DNA from: CAZYBO01 sp964645205
Lineage (GTDB): Bacteria > Pseudomonadota > Alphaproteobacteria > Rickettsiales > SXRF01
NCBI GenBank assembly: GCA_964645205.1
Contig: CAZYBO010000002.1
Coordinates: forward strand, 124,001-188,000
DNA: 64,000 bases
Direction: 5' to 3'
Numbering within the stretch: position 1 is the stretch's first letter; the number at the start of each line of letters is the position of its first letter. Below the pieces are notes generated by a model. That model did not search any database. It worked only from the letters and a program-made list of their open reading frames with translations, and had not been told where the DNA came from. Shown piece by piece: positions 42,923 to 51,902 of the stretch. Both the position numbers and the translations under genes were made by a program.

Positions 42923-45163
42923 TCAATCCAGATTGGCTAACGAAACGCGGAACAGGAACGTGGTGGCGGGTTTGATGTCGCGGTCACGCGTGTATTCCCT
43001 GCTTACCACGGTTACGAAACTGGTGCATTCATTTTTGAATGTGAAACCGGTGGCTGCCGAAGTGATCTGGTTGAGCAATAAATCCTGGCGGCTGGCGACC
43101 GTCCATGTCCATTGCTTGGTGAGGTTGACGGACGCCGTGCCGGTAATTTCTTCTTTGGTGGAGAGGATCGGATCGTCTTTCAGCGACAGGTATGACACCG
43201 AGCCGCTCACCGGGTAGTAGTTGAATCCGCCATCCACTTCGCTGCGCTTGGGCTGGAGGTCGTCCTTGTCGAGGCGGAAACGGTACGCGACGTTGAACGG
43301 CTTGTAATCCATCCCGACTTTGCCGACATAGTCGGAGAAATGGCTGTCGAGTTCGTTCGAGAAGGGGAAATTGCGGTTGCTGTCGATGCGGTAATGCTGG
43401 CCGAACATCCAGTCAAGATACTTGTCCTCCATGAACTGCGCCTGACCACGCATGCCGTAGCTGACGCGCGGGCCGTTTTCCACGCGGTCATAGCCTGCGA
43501 AACGGTTGGGCGAGAACAGGTTGGTGTCGGTGAATTCCGGCACGAGGCTATCCTCGTTGGGAATGGTTTCCGGGTTGCCGCCGCCGGGACTTACGGTGAA
43601 ATTTACGATCGGCTCGAGCATGAGGCTGCCCATTTCGCCGCGGTTGATGAATGGCGTGCGCCATGTCAGCGAAGCCTGCGGCACGAGGCGGCCGGTGGTG
43701 CCGTCGAACATGCGGCCGTCGCTTAAGCGCTGGTCGTTGACGGAATAAATGTCGCCGCGCACCGTCGTTTCAAATTCGATGATCTGCCCGTCATCGCTGA
43801 TATAAGGCAGTTTCCAGCCCACGGTGTTCGACAGGCGGCGGCTCTTGACGCCGGTATCGCGGTAGAGCGCCATGACGTTGCTGTTGAAGATGAAGCGCGA
43901 ATTATATTTGCCGGGATCGCTCTCGAACGAGAAATCGCCGAGCGGTAGCACGATGGGAATTTTGTGCTGGTCGTCCTCCGCGTTCATCCCCTGAAACGAG
44001 ATGCCGCGCAGGGCACCGTAGGAACGGTCGTTCATGCCGGGGAAGTGGTGGCCTTCGATATAGAGCTTGGAGGTGAGCAGGGTTTCCTGGCTGAAATTAT
44101 AACGGCGCAGGTACGTGTCGTCGGTGGCGCGGTGGATATCGAAACCCCAGTTGTAGCGCTCGTTGATGGAGAATGCCCCGGTGCCGTTGATGTGGCCGCG
44201 CAACTGGTGTCCGGAGGTGCGCACGCCGAGCGCGTCGCGATCTTGCGGGCGGGTGATGCTGCCGTCGAAACTATATGCGCCGTTATTGAGCGCCTGCCGG
44301 TATTCGCCCGCCATTACCAGCCCTTCGTTGGTGGTGATGATGGGGGTGATGGTGACGTCTTTGTCGGGCGAGATCGCGTAATAGACCGGGATTTTAAACG
44401 AATTGCCGAGATTGCTCGAATGCTTGAATTCCGGGGTGAGCAGGCCGCTCTGGTTGTCGGCGTCGGGCGTCGGGTGCGAGAAATAGGGCGTGTAGAATAC
44501 CGGGATGCCGTAGGTTTCGATGAAGGCGTTGTCGTAGGAGATTTTCTGCTTCTGCTGGTCGACCAGCACATGATCGGCCTTCACCTGCCATAGCGGGCTG
44601 CGCGCTTCTTTCCCGTCGGGCGAGCAGGTGACTTTGCAGGGGGAGTATATGGCCTTGAACAGTTCCAGCCGGTTCTCGTCGAGCTTCTTCGCACGTGCGG
44701 CCACCATCAGCGAATCGTCGGCGAGCCGTGCCTTGAACTGGCGGATGGCGCCCGCTTTCAAATCGTCCTTCAATTCCAACCTGTCGGCGAAATAGACGTT
44801 GCCGGACGGTTCCAGCATGCTGACATTGCCGTGCGCGGTGACGACGTTGCGCTTCTGGTCGTAGGTCAGCTCGTCGGCGAGCACGATGGTGTCGCCCTGC
44901 GACACTTCCACGCTACCGCTGGCGACGGCCAATGATTCTTCCTGGTGATAATCGACCTGCGACGCTTCCAGCAGCACCGGGTCTTTCGACGATACGATCG
45001 GCTTCTTATCTGCGGCGGGCAGCGCGGTTTCGGTAGCGTCCGGCGCAGGCTCGACGGCGAAGGAGGGCGCCGTAGACAAAAGGCCGGCGGCAACGATCTG
45101 CCCCGGTAACGATAACCGGCGTGCCTTTACGTAGTGAGGCAGGGGTTTGTCCCTTTGCTGCAT
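42923..45163 (-). CDS. lptD: LPS-assembly outer-membrane protein LptD
   Basis: Outer-membrane beta-barrel that inserts LPS in the outer leaflet with LptE. It has 746 residues from the ATG at 45163; an earlier in-frame start at 45202 would overlap petC by 35 bases. A signal sequence is near the N-terminus (QIVAAGLLSTAPSFA). The periplasmic OstA/jellyroll domain follows (LLEASQVDYHQEESLAVASG through GNVSMLEPSGNVYFADRLEL), with paired cysteines in SPCKVTCSPDGKEARSP. A long barrel begins with GIPVFYTPYFSHPTPDADNQ. The barrel is somewhat shorter than in E. coli (784 total). Confidence 0.94.
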   Translation of the reverse strand: MQQRDKPLPHYVKARRLSLPGQIVAAGLLSTAPSFAVEPAPDATETALPAADKKPIVSSKDPVLLEASQVDYHQEESLAVASGSVEVSQGDTIVLADELTYDQKRNVVTAHGNVSMLEPSGNVYFADRLELKDDLKAGAIRQFKARLADDSLMVAARAKKLDENRLELFKAIYSPCKVTCSPDGKEARSPLWQVKADHVLVDQQKQKISYDNAFIETYGIPVFYTPYFSHPTPDADNQSGLLTPEFKHSSNLGNSFKIPVYYAISPDKDVTITPIITTNEGLVMAGEYRQALNNGAYSFDGSITRPQDRDALGVRTSGHQLRGHINGTGAFSINERYNWGFDIHRATDDTYLRRYNFSQETLLTSKLYIEGHHFPGMNDRSYGALRGISFQGMNAEDDQHKIPIVLPLGDFSFESDPGKYNSRFIFNSNVMALYRDTGVKSRRLSNTVGWKLPYISDDGQIIEFETTVRGDIYSVNDQRLSDGRMFDGTTGRLVPQASLTWRTPFINRGEMGSLMLEPIVNFTVSPGGGNPETIPNEDSLVPEFTDTNLFSPNRFAGYDRVENGPRVSYGMRGQAQFMEDKYLDWMFGQHYRIDSNRNFPFSNELDSHFSDYVGKVGMDYKPFNVAYRFRLDKDDLQPKRSEVDGGFNYYPVSGSVSYLSLKDDPILSTKEEITGTASVNLTKQWTWTVASRQDLLLNQITSAATGFTFKNECTSFVTVVSREYTRDRDIKPATTFLFRVSLANLD

Positions 45164-45167
45164 TCCA

Positions 45168-45938
45168 TCAATGGAGTTTTTTCCAGAGATTGCGTTTTGC
45201 AATGTACATGAACGCGGTGAAGATGGCGAGGAAGATCAGCACTTTGATGCCCATCTGCTTGCGCGCTTCCATTTCCGGTTCGGCGGCCCATTGCAGGAAA
45301 TTCACCACATCGTAGGACATTTGCTCGACGGAGGCTTTCGTGCCGTCGCTATATTCCACCGATCCTTCGGACAGCGGGGCGGGCATGGCGAGCGCGCCGC
45401 CGGGGAAATAGGGGTTGTAATGCTGGCCTTCGGAAATATGCGCGTCGGCGGGTGGGCTGGCATAGCCGGTCAGCAGTGAATGCAGGTAGTTCGCCCCGTC
45501 GCCCCGCGCTTTGATGATGAGGCTCAGATCCGGCGGGTACGCGCCGTTCTGCGCGGCGCGCGCGGCGGCTTCGTTGGGGTAGGGCGGCACGAAATAATCG
45601 GACGGCTTGCCGGGGCGCTGGAACATTTCGCCGTCATCGTTCGGGCCGTCGTTGATCTGGTAGCTGGCGGCGAGCGCTTTGACTTCCGCTTCCGAAAAAC
45701 CAATATCCTGAAGGTTGCGGAACGCAATGCGCGACAGGCCGTGGCACGCCGCGCAAACTTCCTTGTACACCTGAAAGCCGCGCTGGGCAGCTTGCTTGTC
45801 GACCGTGCCGAACACGCCGTCGAACTGCCAGTAGGTTTTGCGCGGCGGTTTCTGGTCGGCGCTGGCGAAGGCGGTTCCGGCGGTAGCGCAGAGGAGGGAG
45901 ATGGTAATGGCTAGGGAGATTTTTTTCATAAAGGACAT
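45168..45938 (-). CDS. petC: Cytochrome c1 of the bc1 complex
   Basis: Membrane-anchored c-type cytochrome passing electrons from the Rieske protein to soluble or anchored cytochrome c. The 256 residues have a signal peptide ending TAFA and the heme site CAACH (Cys62, Cys65, His66). Y-PPDLSLIIKARGDG-type segments are present, and Met in ALAMPAPL is the distal ligand. A C-terminal anchor (MGIKVLIFLAIFTAFMYIAKR) follows. It is spaced 4 bases from petB. The next gene, lptD, starts about 4 bases after its stop. Confidence 0.96.
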   Translation of the reverse strand: MSFMKKISLAITISLLCATAGTAFASADQKPPRKTYWQFDGVFGTVDKQAAQRGFQVYKEVCAACHGLSRIAFRNLQDIGFSEAEVKALAASYQINDGPNDDGEMFQRPGKPSDYFVPPYPNEAAARAAQNGAYPPDLSLIIKARGDGANYLHSLLTGYASPPADAHISEGQHYNPYFPGGALAMPAPLSEGSVEYSDGTKASVEQMSYDVVNFLQWAAEPEMEARKQMGIKVLIFLAIFTAFMYIAKRNLWKKLH

Positions 45939-45942
45939 TCCA

Positions 45943-47217
45943 TCAATGATGCGCGGTGCGGGAAGCGAGCACGGATTTGCTGATGCTTTCCGGCAGCGGA
46001 AGCGTTTTTTCCTTGCCGGATAGTAACCACAAAGCGGGGAAGTACGCGAAATACAGCGCGGTCGCGATGCGGCCGATGCTGATGTCGAGCACGGACTGCT
46101 TGTTGGCGTCCATGAAGCTATAGAGCACGCCCCAGTCGGCGGGCTGCGAGCCTACATAGCCGAGCAGTACGGTGTTGGCGATGAACACCCAGTAGAGTTT
46201 CTTGAAGGTGGGGCGGAAGGTGCCGCTGCGCACTTTCTGGCGGTCGATCCACGGCAGCACGAACATGATGAGGATCGACGCGAACATGGCGACGACGCCC
46301 AGCAGCTTGTCGGGGATCGAGCGCAGGATCGCGTAGAAGGGCAGGAAGTACCATTCGGGCACGATGTGCGGCGGGGTTACCATCGGGTTGGCGGGGGTGT
46401 AATTGTCGGGATGCCCGAGCGAGTTGGGGGAGAAGAACACGAACCACGCGAAAATCATGAAGAACACGCCGAGCCCGAAGAAATCCTTATAGGTGTAATA
46501 GGGATGGAACGGAATGGTGTCCTGCGGGCCTTTCACATCGATACCCAGCGGGTTGTTGGAACCGTGCTGGTGCAGCGCCCAGATGTGCAGCACCACCACG
46601 CCGACGATGACGAACGGCAACAGGAAGTGCAGCGAGTAGAAGCGGTTGAGCGTCGGATTATCCACCGAGAAACCGCCCCACAGCCAGTGCACGATCGACT
46701 CGCCCACAACGGGAACAGCGGAAAATAAATTGGTGATTACGGTAGCGCCCCAGAAGCTCATCTGCCCCCACGGGAGCACGTAGCCCATGAACGCGGTGGC
46801 CATCATCAGCAGGAAGATCACTAGCCCCAGCCACCACAGGATTTCGCGCGGCGATTTGTACGAGCCGTAATAGAGCCCGCGGCAAATATGGATGTAGACC
46901 ACGACGAAGAACATCGACGCGCCCACCGCATGCGCGTAGCGCAGCAGCCAGCCGTAATTCACGTCGCGCATGATGTGCTCGACGCTGTTGAAGGCGAGGG
47001 ATACGTGCGGCGCGTAATGCATGGTGAGGAACAGGCCGGTGAGAATCTGCATCACTAGGCAGATGCCTGCGATGGAGCCGAAATTCCACCAGTAGTTCAG
47101 GTTGCGCGGCGCAGGGTATTTGCTGCCGAGGCTGTTATCGAGGAACGAAAAAATCGGCAGACGGTATTCGATCCATCCGATGATTCCGGGTGCCTGAGGT
47201 TGGGGAGCATGTGCCAT
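45943..47217 (-). CDS. petB: Cytochrome b of the bc1 complex
   Basis: Quinol-oxidising membrane core of complex III, 424 residues with eight hydrophobic segments. Heme-ligand histidines lie in RYAHAVGASMFF/VYIHICRGLYYGSY and YSLHFLLPF/VVLHIWALHQHGSNNP. The Qo-site PEWY motif is in HIVPEWYFLPFYAILRSIP. WGATVITNLFSAVP and GGFSVDNPTLNRF are family signatures. It is a full-length fused b/IV form as in alphaproteobacteria and mitochondria. It lies 5 bases after petA. Confidence 0.98.
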   Translation of the reverse strand: MAHAPQPQAPGIIGWIEYRLPIFSFLDNSLGSKYPAPRNLNYWWNFGSIAGICLVMQILTGLFLTMHYAPHVSLAFNSVEHIMRDVNYGWLLRYAHAVGASMFFVVVYIHICRGLYYGSYKSPREILWWLGLVIFLLMMATAFMGYVLPWGQMSFWGATVITNLFSAVPVVGESIVHWLWGGFSVDNPTLNRFYSLHFLLPFVIVGVVVLHIWALHQHGSNNPLGIDVKGPQDTIPFHPYYTYKDFFGLGVFFMIFAWFVFFSPNSLGHPDNYTPANPMVTPPHIVPEWYFLPFYAILRSIPDKLLGVVAMFASILIMFVLPWIDRQKVRSGTFRPTFKKLYWVFIANTVLLGYVGSQPADWGVLYSFMDANKQSVLDISIGRIATALYFAYFPALWLLSGKEKTLPLPESISKSVLASRTAHH

Positions 47218-47222
47218 GCGGA

Positions 47223-47780
47223 TTATCCAATCTTAATGCGGTTGTCGCTGAGGAATACGTATTGCGGAACCGGCAGGTTCTTCGGCGCGGGGCCTTTTCG
47301 GATGCGTCCGGCCGTGTCGTAATGCGAGCCGTGGCACGGGCAGAACCAGCCGCCTGCGCCGCTGCCGCCGTAATCACCCGCGCCCGAAAGCGGGATGCAG
47401 CCCAGATGCGTGCATACGCCGATCATCACCAGCCATTGTTCGTGGCCTTTGGTAACGCGCTTGTCGTCGGATTCCGGGTCGGGAAGCGTGGCTAGATCCA
47501 CCTTGCGCGACTCTTCGATGTCGGCTGCGGTGCGGTGGCGGATGAACACGGGCACGCCGCGCCATTTTACTTTGATCGTCTGCCCCGGTTTGATCGGCGA
47601 AAGATCGACTTCCACGGTGGAGAGCGCGAGCACGTCGGCCGAGGGATTCATGCTGTTGACGAACGGCCACACGGCGGCGCCTGCGCCGACAGCGGCCATC
47701 GCGCCTGCCGACAGCATCATAAAATCGCGGCGGGTCGGCTCTGCGGTTGCGGAAGAGGTTGTTTTTTCAGAATGACTCAT
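47223..47780 (-). CDS. petA: Rieske iron-sulfur protein of the bc1 complex
   Basis: Ubiquinol-cytochrome c reductase 2Fe-2S subunit, 185 residues. A twin-arginine leader (TRRDFMMLSAGAMAAVGAG) serves as uncleaved anchor. The cluster ligands are Cys123 and His125 (CTHLGC) and Cys147 and His150 (CPCHGSHYD), with Cys128/Cys149 as the stabilising disulfide. It leads the petA-petB-petC operon; a 99-base gap upstream should hold the promoter. Confidence 0.97.
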   Translation of the reverse strand: MSHSEKTTSSATAEPTRRDFMMLSAGAMAAVGAGAAVWPFVNSMNPSADVLALSTVEVDLSPIKPGQTIKVKWRGVPVFIRHRTAADIEESRKVDLATLPDPESDDKRVTKGHEQWLVMIGVCTHLGCIPLSGAGDYGGSGAGGWFCPCHGSHYDTAGRIRKGPAPKNLPVPQYVFLSDNRIKIG

Positions 47781-47879
47781 GAAACATACTCAACAAATGA
47801 AGGTGTCGAGTTGTCTCTATAACAAATGCCCGCGAAGTTTCAACAGGAGAAACACGAAAAAGCGCGATGTGCCGAGCAG

Positions 47880-48503
47880 TTATTTTGCGACGGTTACCGG
47901 GATGGATTTGTTCCTGAGTTGGGCGATCAGGAAATCAATGTCGTGGCGCGCGATGACGGATGAGAATTCCGAGCGCTGGGTGGTGATGAGGCTCACGCCT
48001 TCCACGATGACGTCGAATACTTTAAACCCGCGCTCTTCCTTGCGTAGGCGGTAATCGACCAGCACGGGTTCACTGCCCTTGTCGTCACCCATCAGATGCA
48101 TGCTGACCGTATATTCGTCGTCGCCGTCGTCTTTCGTGCCGGTGATTTTGAACGTGCCGCTGGTATATTCCGCAAAGCGCGAGGTGTAGTGCTTGATGAG
48201 GAAGGTTTCGTATTCCTTCAGGTATTGCGCTTTCTGCGTGTCGGTAGCTTCGCGCCAGTAGCGTCCCATAACGAAGCGACCCACCCATGCGATGTCAACA
48301 TTATCGGCGAAGATTTTATCGAGGCGCGCCTGCTTCTGTTCTTTGTTCAGTTTTTTGTCGGTGATGGCGGCGATGGCCTGATTGCCAAGTTCCTCGACAT
48401 AAGCGCTGGCCTTCGCCGCGCCGTCGATAGCTGCGCTTGCGGGCAATGCGGGCATAACAAGGCAGGCTGCCAGAGACAAAGCGGCGGAAACGAGTGGGCG
48501 CAT
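47880..48503 (-). CDS. mlaC: Phospholipid-binding ABC transport protein MlaC
   Basis: Periplasmic lipid carrier of the Mla system, 207 residues. The signal peptide ends ALPASAA. The mature protein contains FVMGRYWREATDTQKAQYLKEYETFLIKHYTSRF in pieces typical of Ttg2D/MlaC, and a C-terminal VDYRLRKEERGFKVFDVIVEGVSLI-type region. Phospholipid retrograde transport is the known family role. It follows mlaA by 21 bases in the same orientation; the MlaFEDB inner-membrane complex is not in the window. Confidence 0.92.
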   Translation of the reverse strand: MRPLVSAALSLAACLVMPALPASAAIDGAAKASAYVEELGNQAIAAITDKKLNKEQKQARLDKIFADNVDIAWVGRFVMGRYWREATDTQKAQYLKEYETFLIKHYTSRFAEYTSGTFKITGTKDDGDDEYTVSMHLMGDDKGSEPVLVDYRLRKEERGFKVFDVIVEGVSLITTQRSEFSSVIARHDIDFLIAQLRNKSIPVTVAK

Positions 48504-48524
48504 AGGGTGATGATACCTTGAATT

Positions 48525-49283
48525 TTACCGGATGCCAGCTTTTTCCTGCGATTTTTCACGCGCAGTTGCGGCGCGGCGAATGTCGCTGGCGCGCTTCTGG
48601 GTGTAACCGCTGCGGAACGTGCTGTAGGGATCGAGCGACGTGGTGTAGATGTCGTCGATCACTTTCATGTTTTGCGAACGCTGGTCGACGGCGGTGATGC
48701 CCCACATGGCGTAGGACGTGCCTTCGACATAATTGAAGGGGTTGAGGAACGCATCGGCGAGGCGGCCGGTCGCATCGCGCAGGTTGGACGGTCCGATGAT
48801 CGGCAGCACAAGGTATGCGCCCGGCTCGCATCCGTAAAGGGCGAGCGTCTGGCCGAAATCGGCGTCGCGGTTTTTCAGGCCGGCTTCGGTGGCGACGTCG
48901 AACAGGCCGCCGATGCCGAAGCTGGTGTTAATAAAGAAGCGCCACATGCTGGCGAAGCTGTTTTCCGGGTCGGCCTGCAGCACCGAGTTGGCGAATACGA
49001 CGGGTGTGTAGAGGTTTACGACGAAATTGTGTACCATTTCCTGTCCCTTGGCGGGAACCACGGCGCGATAGCCCTGAGTGATCGGCTTCAGCACCACGCC
49101 GTCCACGGCATAGTTGAACTGGTAAACCGCGCGATTCCACGGCTCCATCGGATCGGCGTCGACCTGCGCGGCGGATTTTGCGGCCGGGTTGCCGGCGGGT
49201 GCGCCGCTGCATGCGCCAAGCATCGAAACGCCGCCTGCGAGAATAAGCCAATATGCTATTTTGCCGATGTTTTTCAAAGCCAT
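48525..49283 (-). CDS. mlaA: Outer-membrane phospholipid-binding lipoprotein MlaA (VacJ)
   Basis: Removes misplaced phospholipids from the outer leaflet and passes them to MlaC. It has 252 residues from the ATG at 49283, preceded by AGAAGGAAT. The lipobox LGAC gives an acylated Cys at about residue 25. DPMEPWNRAVYQFN, the FINTSFGIGGLFDVA helix and GCEPGAYLVLPIIGPSNLRD are family signatures. mlaC lies directly downstream. It is divergent from metF across a 206-base region with no other gene. Confidence 0.95.
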   Translation of the reverse strand: MALKNIGKIAYWLILAGGVSMLGACSGAPAGNPAAKSAAQVDADPMEPWNRAVYQFNYAVDGVVLKPITQGYRAVVPAKGQEMVHNFVVNLYTPVVFANSVLQADPENSFASMWRFFINTSFGIGGLFDVATEAGLKNRDADFGQTLALYGCEPGAYLVLPIIGPSNLRDATGRLADAFLNPFNYVEGTSYAMWGITAVDQRSQNMKVIDDIYTTSLDPYSTFRSGYTQKRASDIRRAATAREKSQEKAGIR

Positions 49284-49489
49284 ATTCCTTCTGCCCGTTT
49301 CGTGGATGGAGTGACCCATCACAATCTTACAGGGCAATTCTTAATCTTTCGTGAACCGTATTTTTACGTAGTTTTTATGGCGGGATTATAGATATAAATC
49401 GCTTGCCAGCAACGGGAAGAATGCCCATTGTTGTGAATGTATGCTCCTGTTGCATATTCGACACAACGTAACCTCACCCAGCCTTACCC

Positions 49490-50329
49490 ATGCCACTTCC
49501 TACTATATCTTTTGAATTCTTCCCGCCGAAAACACCTGAAATGGAGCAGAAGCTCTGGGATACGGTGAAGCGGCTGGAGCCGTTGGCGCCGTCTTTCGTG
49601 TCGGTGACGTACGGCGCGGGCGGTACCACGCGTGAGCGCACGCACCACACGGTCGCGCGTATCGCGCGGGAAACGAAGCTCAAACCGGCGGCGCACCTGA
49701 CCTGCGTCAACGCGTCGCGCGCGGAAGTGGACGAGGTGGCGCGGCAATACTGGGAGGCGGGCGTTCGCCATATCGTCGCGCTGCGCGGCGATCCGCCGCA
49801 GGGAGCGTCGCACTATACGCCGCATCCCGAGGGGTATCGCTATTCCTGTGATCTGGTGGAAGGGCTGAAGCGCATCGGCGATTTTGAAATTTCCGTGGCG
49901 GCGTTTCCGGAAAAACATCCCGACTCAGCAAGTTTCGAGGACGACATTACCTACCTGAAGAAAAAGATCGACGCCGGCGCGACGCGTGCCATTACCCAAT
50001 ATTTTTTCGAGGCGGATTTATATGCGCGGTTTCTGGAACGCGCGCGCAAGGCGGGCATCACCATTCCCATCGTGCCGGGCATCATCCCCATCGGCAATTT
50101 CGCGCAGGTGAAAAAATTCAGCGCCATGTGCGGCGCGAGCATACCCGCATGGCTGGAAGCGCGCTTTTCCGGACTGGATGAAAACCCGCAGGCGCGCAAT
50201 GAAGCGTCCGTCGAGATAGCGGCGGAGCTTTGCGAAAAACTGCTCGCGCAGGGCGTAGAGCATATCCATTTTTATACGCTGAACCGCGCCGATCTGACCG
50301 AAGCGGTATGCCGCAGGCTCGGGCTATAG
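49490..50329 (+). CDS. metF: 5,10-methylenetetrahydrofolate reductase
   Basis: FAD enzyme producing 5-methyl-THF for methionine synthesis. The 279 residues carry SFEFFPPKTPEMEQKLW, SVTYGAGGTTRERT, HLTCVN and VALRGDPP, all MetF hallmarks, and IPIVPGIIPIGNF near residue 195. The upstream 206-base gap holds a weak hairpin (CAACGGG with CCC and GTTG, 49410-49433) but I see no SAM or SAH riboswitch consensus. Its end overlaps convergent motB by 6 bases. Confidence 0.96.
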   Translation: MPLPTISFEFFPPKTPEMEQKLWDTVKRLEPLAPSFVSVTYGAGGTTRERTHHTVARIARETKLKPAAHLTCVNASRAEVDEVARQYWEAGVRHIVALRGDPPQGASHYTPHPEGYRYSCDLVEGLKRIGDFEISVAAFPEKHPDSASFEDDITYLKKKIDAGATRAITQYFFEADLYARFLERARKAGITIPIVPGIIPIGNFAQVKKFSAMCGASIPAWLEARFSGLDENPQARNEASVEIAAELCEKLLAQGVEHIHFYTLNRADLTEAVCRRLGL

Positions 50330-50989
50330 CACCCGTTCCAACTTGATCGTGATGCGCTCATTGCGCTCGCGGTTTTCGTTGATGGGGTTGTTGTTGATGT
50401 CGGTGTTGGGGACTTTGGCGAGCGTATCGGCGTAGCCCACGGCGCGCAGGCGGTTGGCCGCCATGCCCTGATCGATGAAGTAGCGCACGATGCGCGCGGC
50501 GCGCGCTGAGGATAATTCCCAGTTGGAAGGAAATTGCGCGGTGTTGGTGGGCGGCACGTCGCTCGTATGGCCTTCGACGATCACGCGGTAGGTCATGAAA
50601 TCAATATTCTTCAGCGCCGTTACCAGCTCCTTCAGCGCGTCCGCATTTTTCTTGCTCAGTTCGATGGAGCCTTTTTCAAAGAACGCGTTGTTGGAGAGTT
50701 CCATCTCGATGCTGCGCTCTTTTTTCTCCACCGACACGTCGCGGAAAATCTGGCGGCTTTCGACGACGGCCTGCAGCGATTGCGCCACGCCGTTGAACGG
50801 GGTGGATAAATCGACGCTGCCGAATTTGTTGGCGATGCCGCCGGTGATTTCGGTAAATTTGTCGTTCTTCGGTTCGGACACGGACACGAAGATGATGAAA
50901 AAGCACATCAAAAGCGTGATCATGTCGGCATAGCTCATCAGCCAGCTATCGACGCTATCTTCGGGCATGGGGCGTTTGACAGGGATCAT
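50324..50989 (-). CDS. motB: Flagellar-motor-type stator protein MotB/OmpA domain
   Basis: A 221-residue stator B subunit. One membrane helix carries the proton-binding aspartate Asp22 (SYADMITLLMCFFIIFVS). A plug/linker region precedes a C-terminal OmpA-like peptidoglycan-binding domain (VIVEGHTSDVPP, NWELSSARAARIVRYFI, RNERITI). It is shorter than E. coli MotB (308), mainly in the linker. It overlaps motA by four bases. No flagellar structural genes are in the window, so a flagellar or other MotAB-type role cannot be confirmed here. Confidence 0.9.
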   Translation of the reverse strand: MIPVKRPMPEDSVDSWLMSYADMITLLMCFFIIFVSVSEPKNDKFTEITGGIANKFGSVDLSTPFNGVAQSLQAVVESRQIFRDVSVEKKERSIEMELSNNAFFEKGSIELSKKNADALKELVTALKNIDFMTYRVIVEGHTSDVPPTNTAQFPSNWELSSARAARIVRYFIDQGMAANRLRAVGYADTLAKVPNTDINNNPINENRERNERITIKLERVL

Positions 50990-51816
50990 GCCGCCTCGGT
51001 CTTGTTGTTAAGCTGCGCGTCGATATTGAAATGGATCGAGGGTTCCAGGAAGCTGTTCAGGCGATCCTGCATGAAGCGCGGGCTTTGTTTTTCCGCCAGT
51101 AGCACGAGGCCTTCGGTCATCATATAGTTGCGGAAGCGCATGATTTCCTGCTTCTGCATCAGCTTGTCGGCGGCAGGCAGGCAGAGCAGGCGCGCGACGA
51201 TGATACCGTAAAGCGTCGCCAGCAGCGCCACCGCGAGGCCGGTACCGATTTTCGTCATATCGCCTTGAATATTCTGGAGCATGATCACCATGCCCACCAG
51301 CGTGCCGACCATCCCGAAGGCGGGTGCGGTGGACGCCATGTTGCGCAATACGGTGACGGGGGTGATGCTGCGCTCGAAATCGGCTTCTACCGCGGTGTTC
51401 ATCATTTTACGGATCACTTCCGGCTGGTAGCCGGTAATCACGAGGTCGATGCCGTAGCGCAGGAGCGGCTCTTTAATGCGTGCGCCCACTTCGCCTTCCA
51501 GCCCTGCAAGCCCCTTGGCGTGCACGAGGTACGCCCATTTGATCAGGCGCATCAACTCGGCATTCAGGCCTTCGCGGGTGGCGTCGGCTTTTTTGACCAT
51601 GTGCCACAATGCGCCGAACGCCAGCAGCACGTAGCGCGCCTGATAGCTCATGAACGCGTTGGCGATGGTGCCGCCGATCACGATCAGCCCACCTTCGACG
51701 CTCAAGAAGGAAATATAATTATCCGTCCCGTGCGCGATTGCTCCCAGAATGAGGGAGAAGCCCAGCACAGTCCCGGCGATAGTCGCCAGTGATATGGATC
51801 TTACGACGCGTTCCAT
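50986..51816 (-). CDS. motA: Flagellar-motor-type stator protein MotA
   Basis: Proton-channel partner of MotB. It has 276 residues from the ATG at 51816; an in-frame start at 51855 would add 13 residues and neither has a strong ribosome-binding site. Four hydrophobic segments are seen. The third and fourth contain the conserved prolines and gating region TAPAFGMVGTLVGMVIML and GTGLAVALLATLYGIIVARL. The cytoplasmic loop has the charged residues expected for rotor contact (RYGIDLVITGYQPEVIRKMM). It is followed directly by motB. Confidence 0.9.
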   Translation of the reverse strand: MERVVRSISLATIAGTVLGFSLILGAIAHGTDNYISFLSVEGGLIVIGGTIANAFMSYQARYVLLAFGALWHMVKKADATREGLNAELMRLIKWAYLVHAKGLAGLEGEVGARIKEPLLRYGIDLVITGYQPEVIRKMMNTAVEADFERSITPVTVLRNMASTAPAFGMVGTLVGMVIMLQNIQGDMTKIGTGLAVALLATLYGIIVARLLCLPAADKLMQKQEIMRFRNYMMTEGLVLLAEKQSPRFMQDRLNSFLEPSIHFNIDAQLNNKTEAA

Positions 51817-51902
51817 AATATGGTGTTTTTCTAAATTGGTTGTATACTTACCCATGAAAACAGGTATGGGTTAAGAAATCGCCAAAAATTGATAAGTTTT
51901 CT

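Noticed and set aside
49338..49489. SAM or SAH riboswitch before metF
   Set aside because: There is one weak hairpin at 49410-49433 and no conserved core of any SAM/SAH class that I can see.
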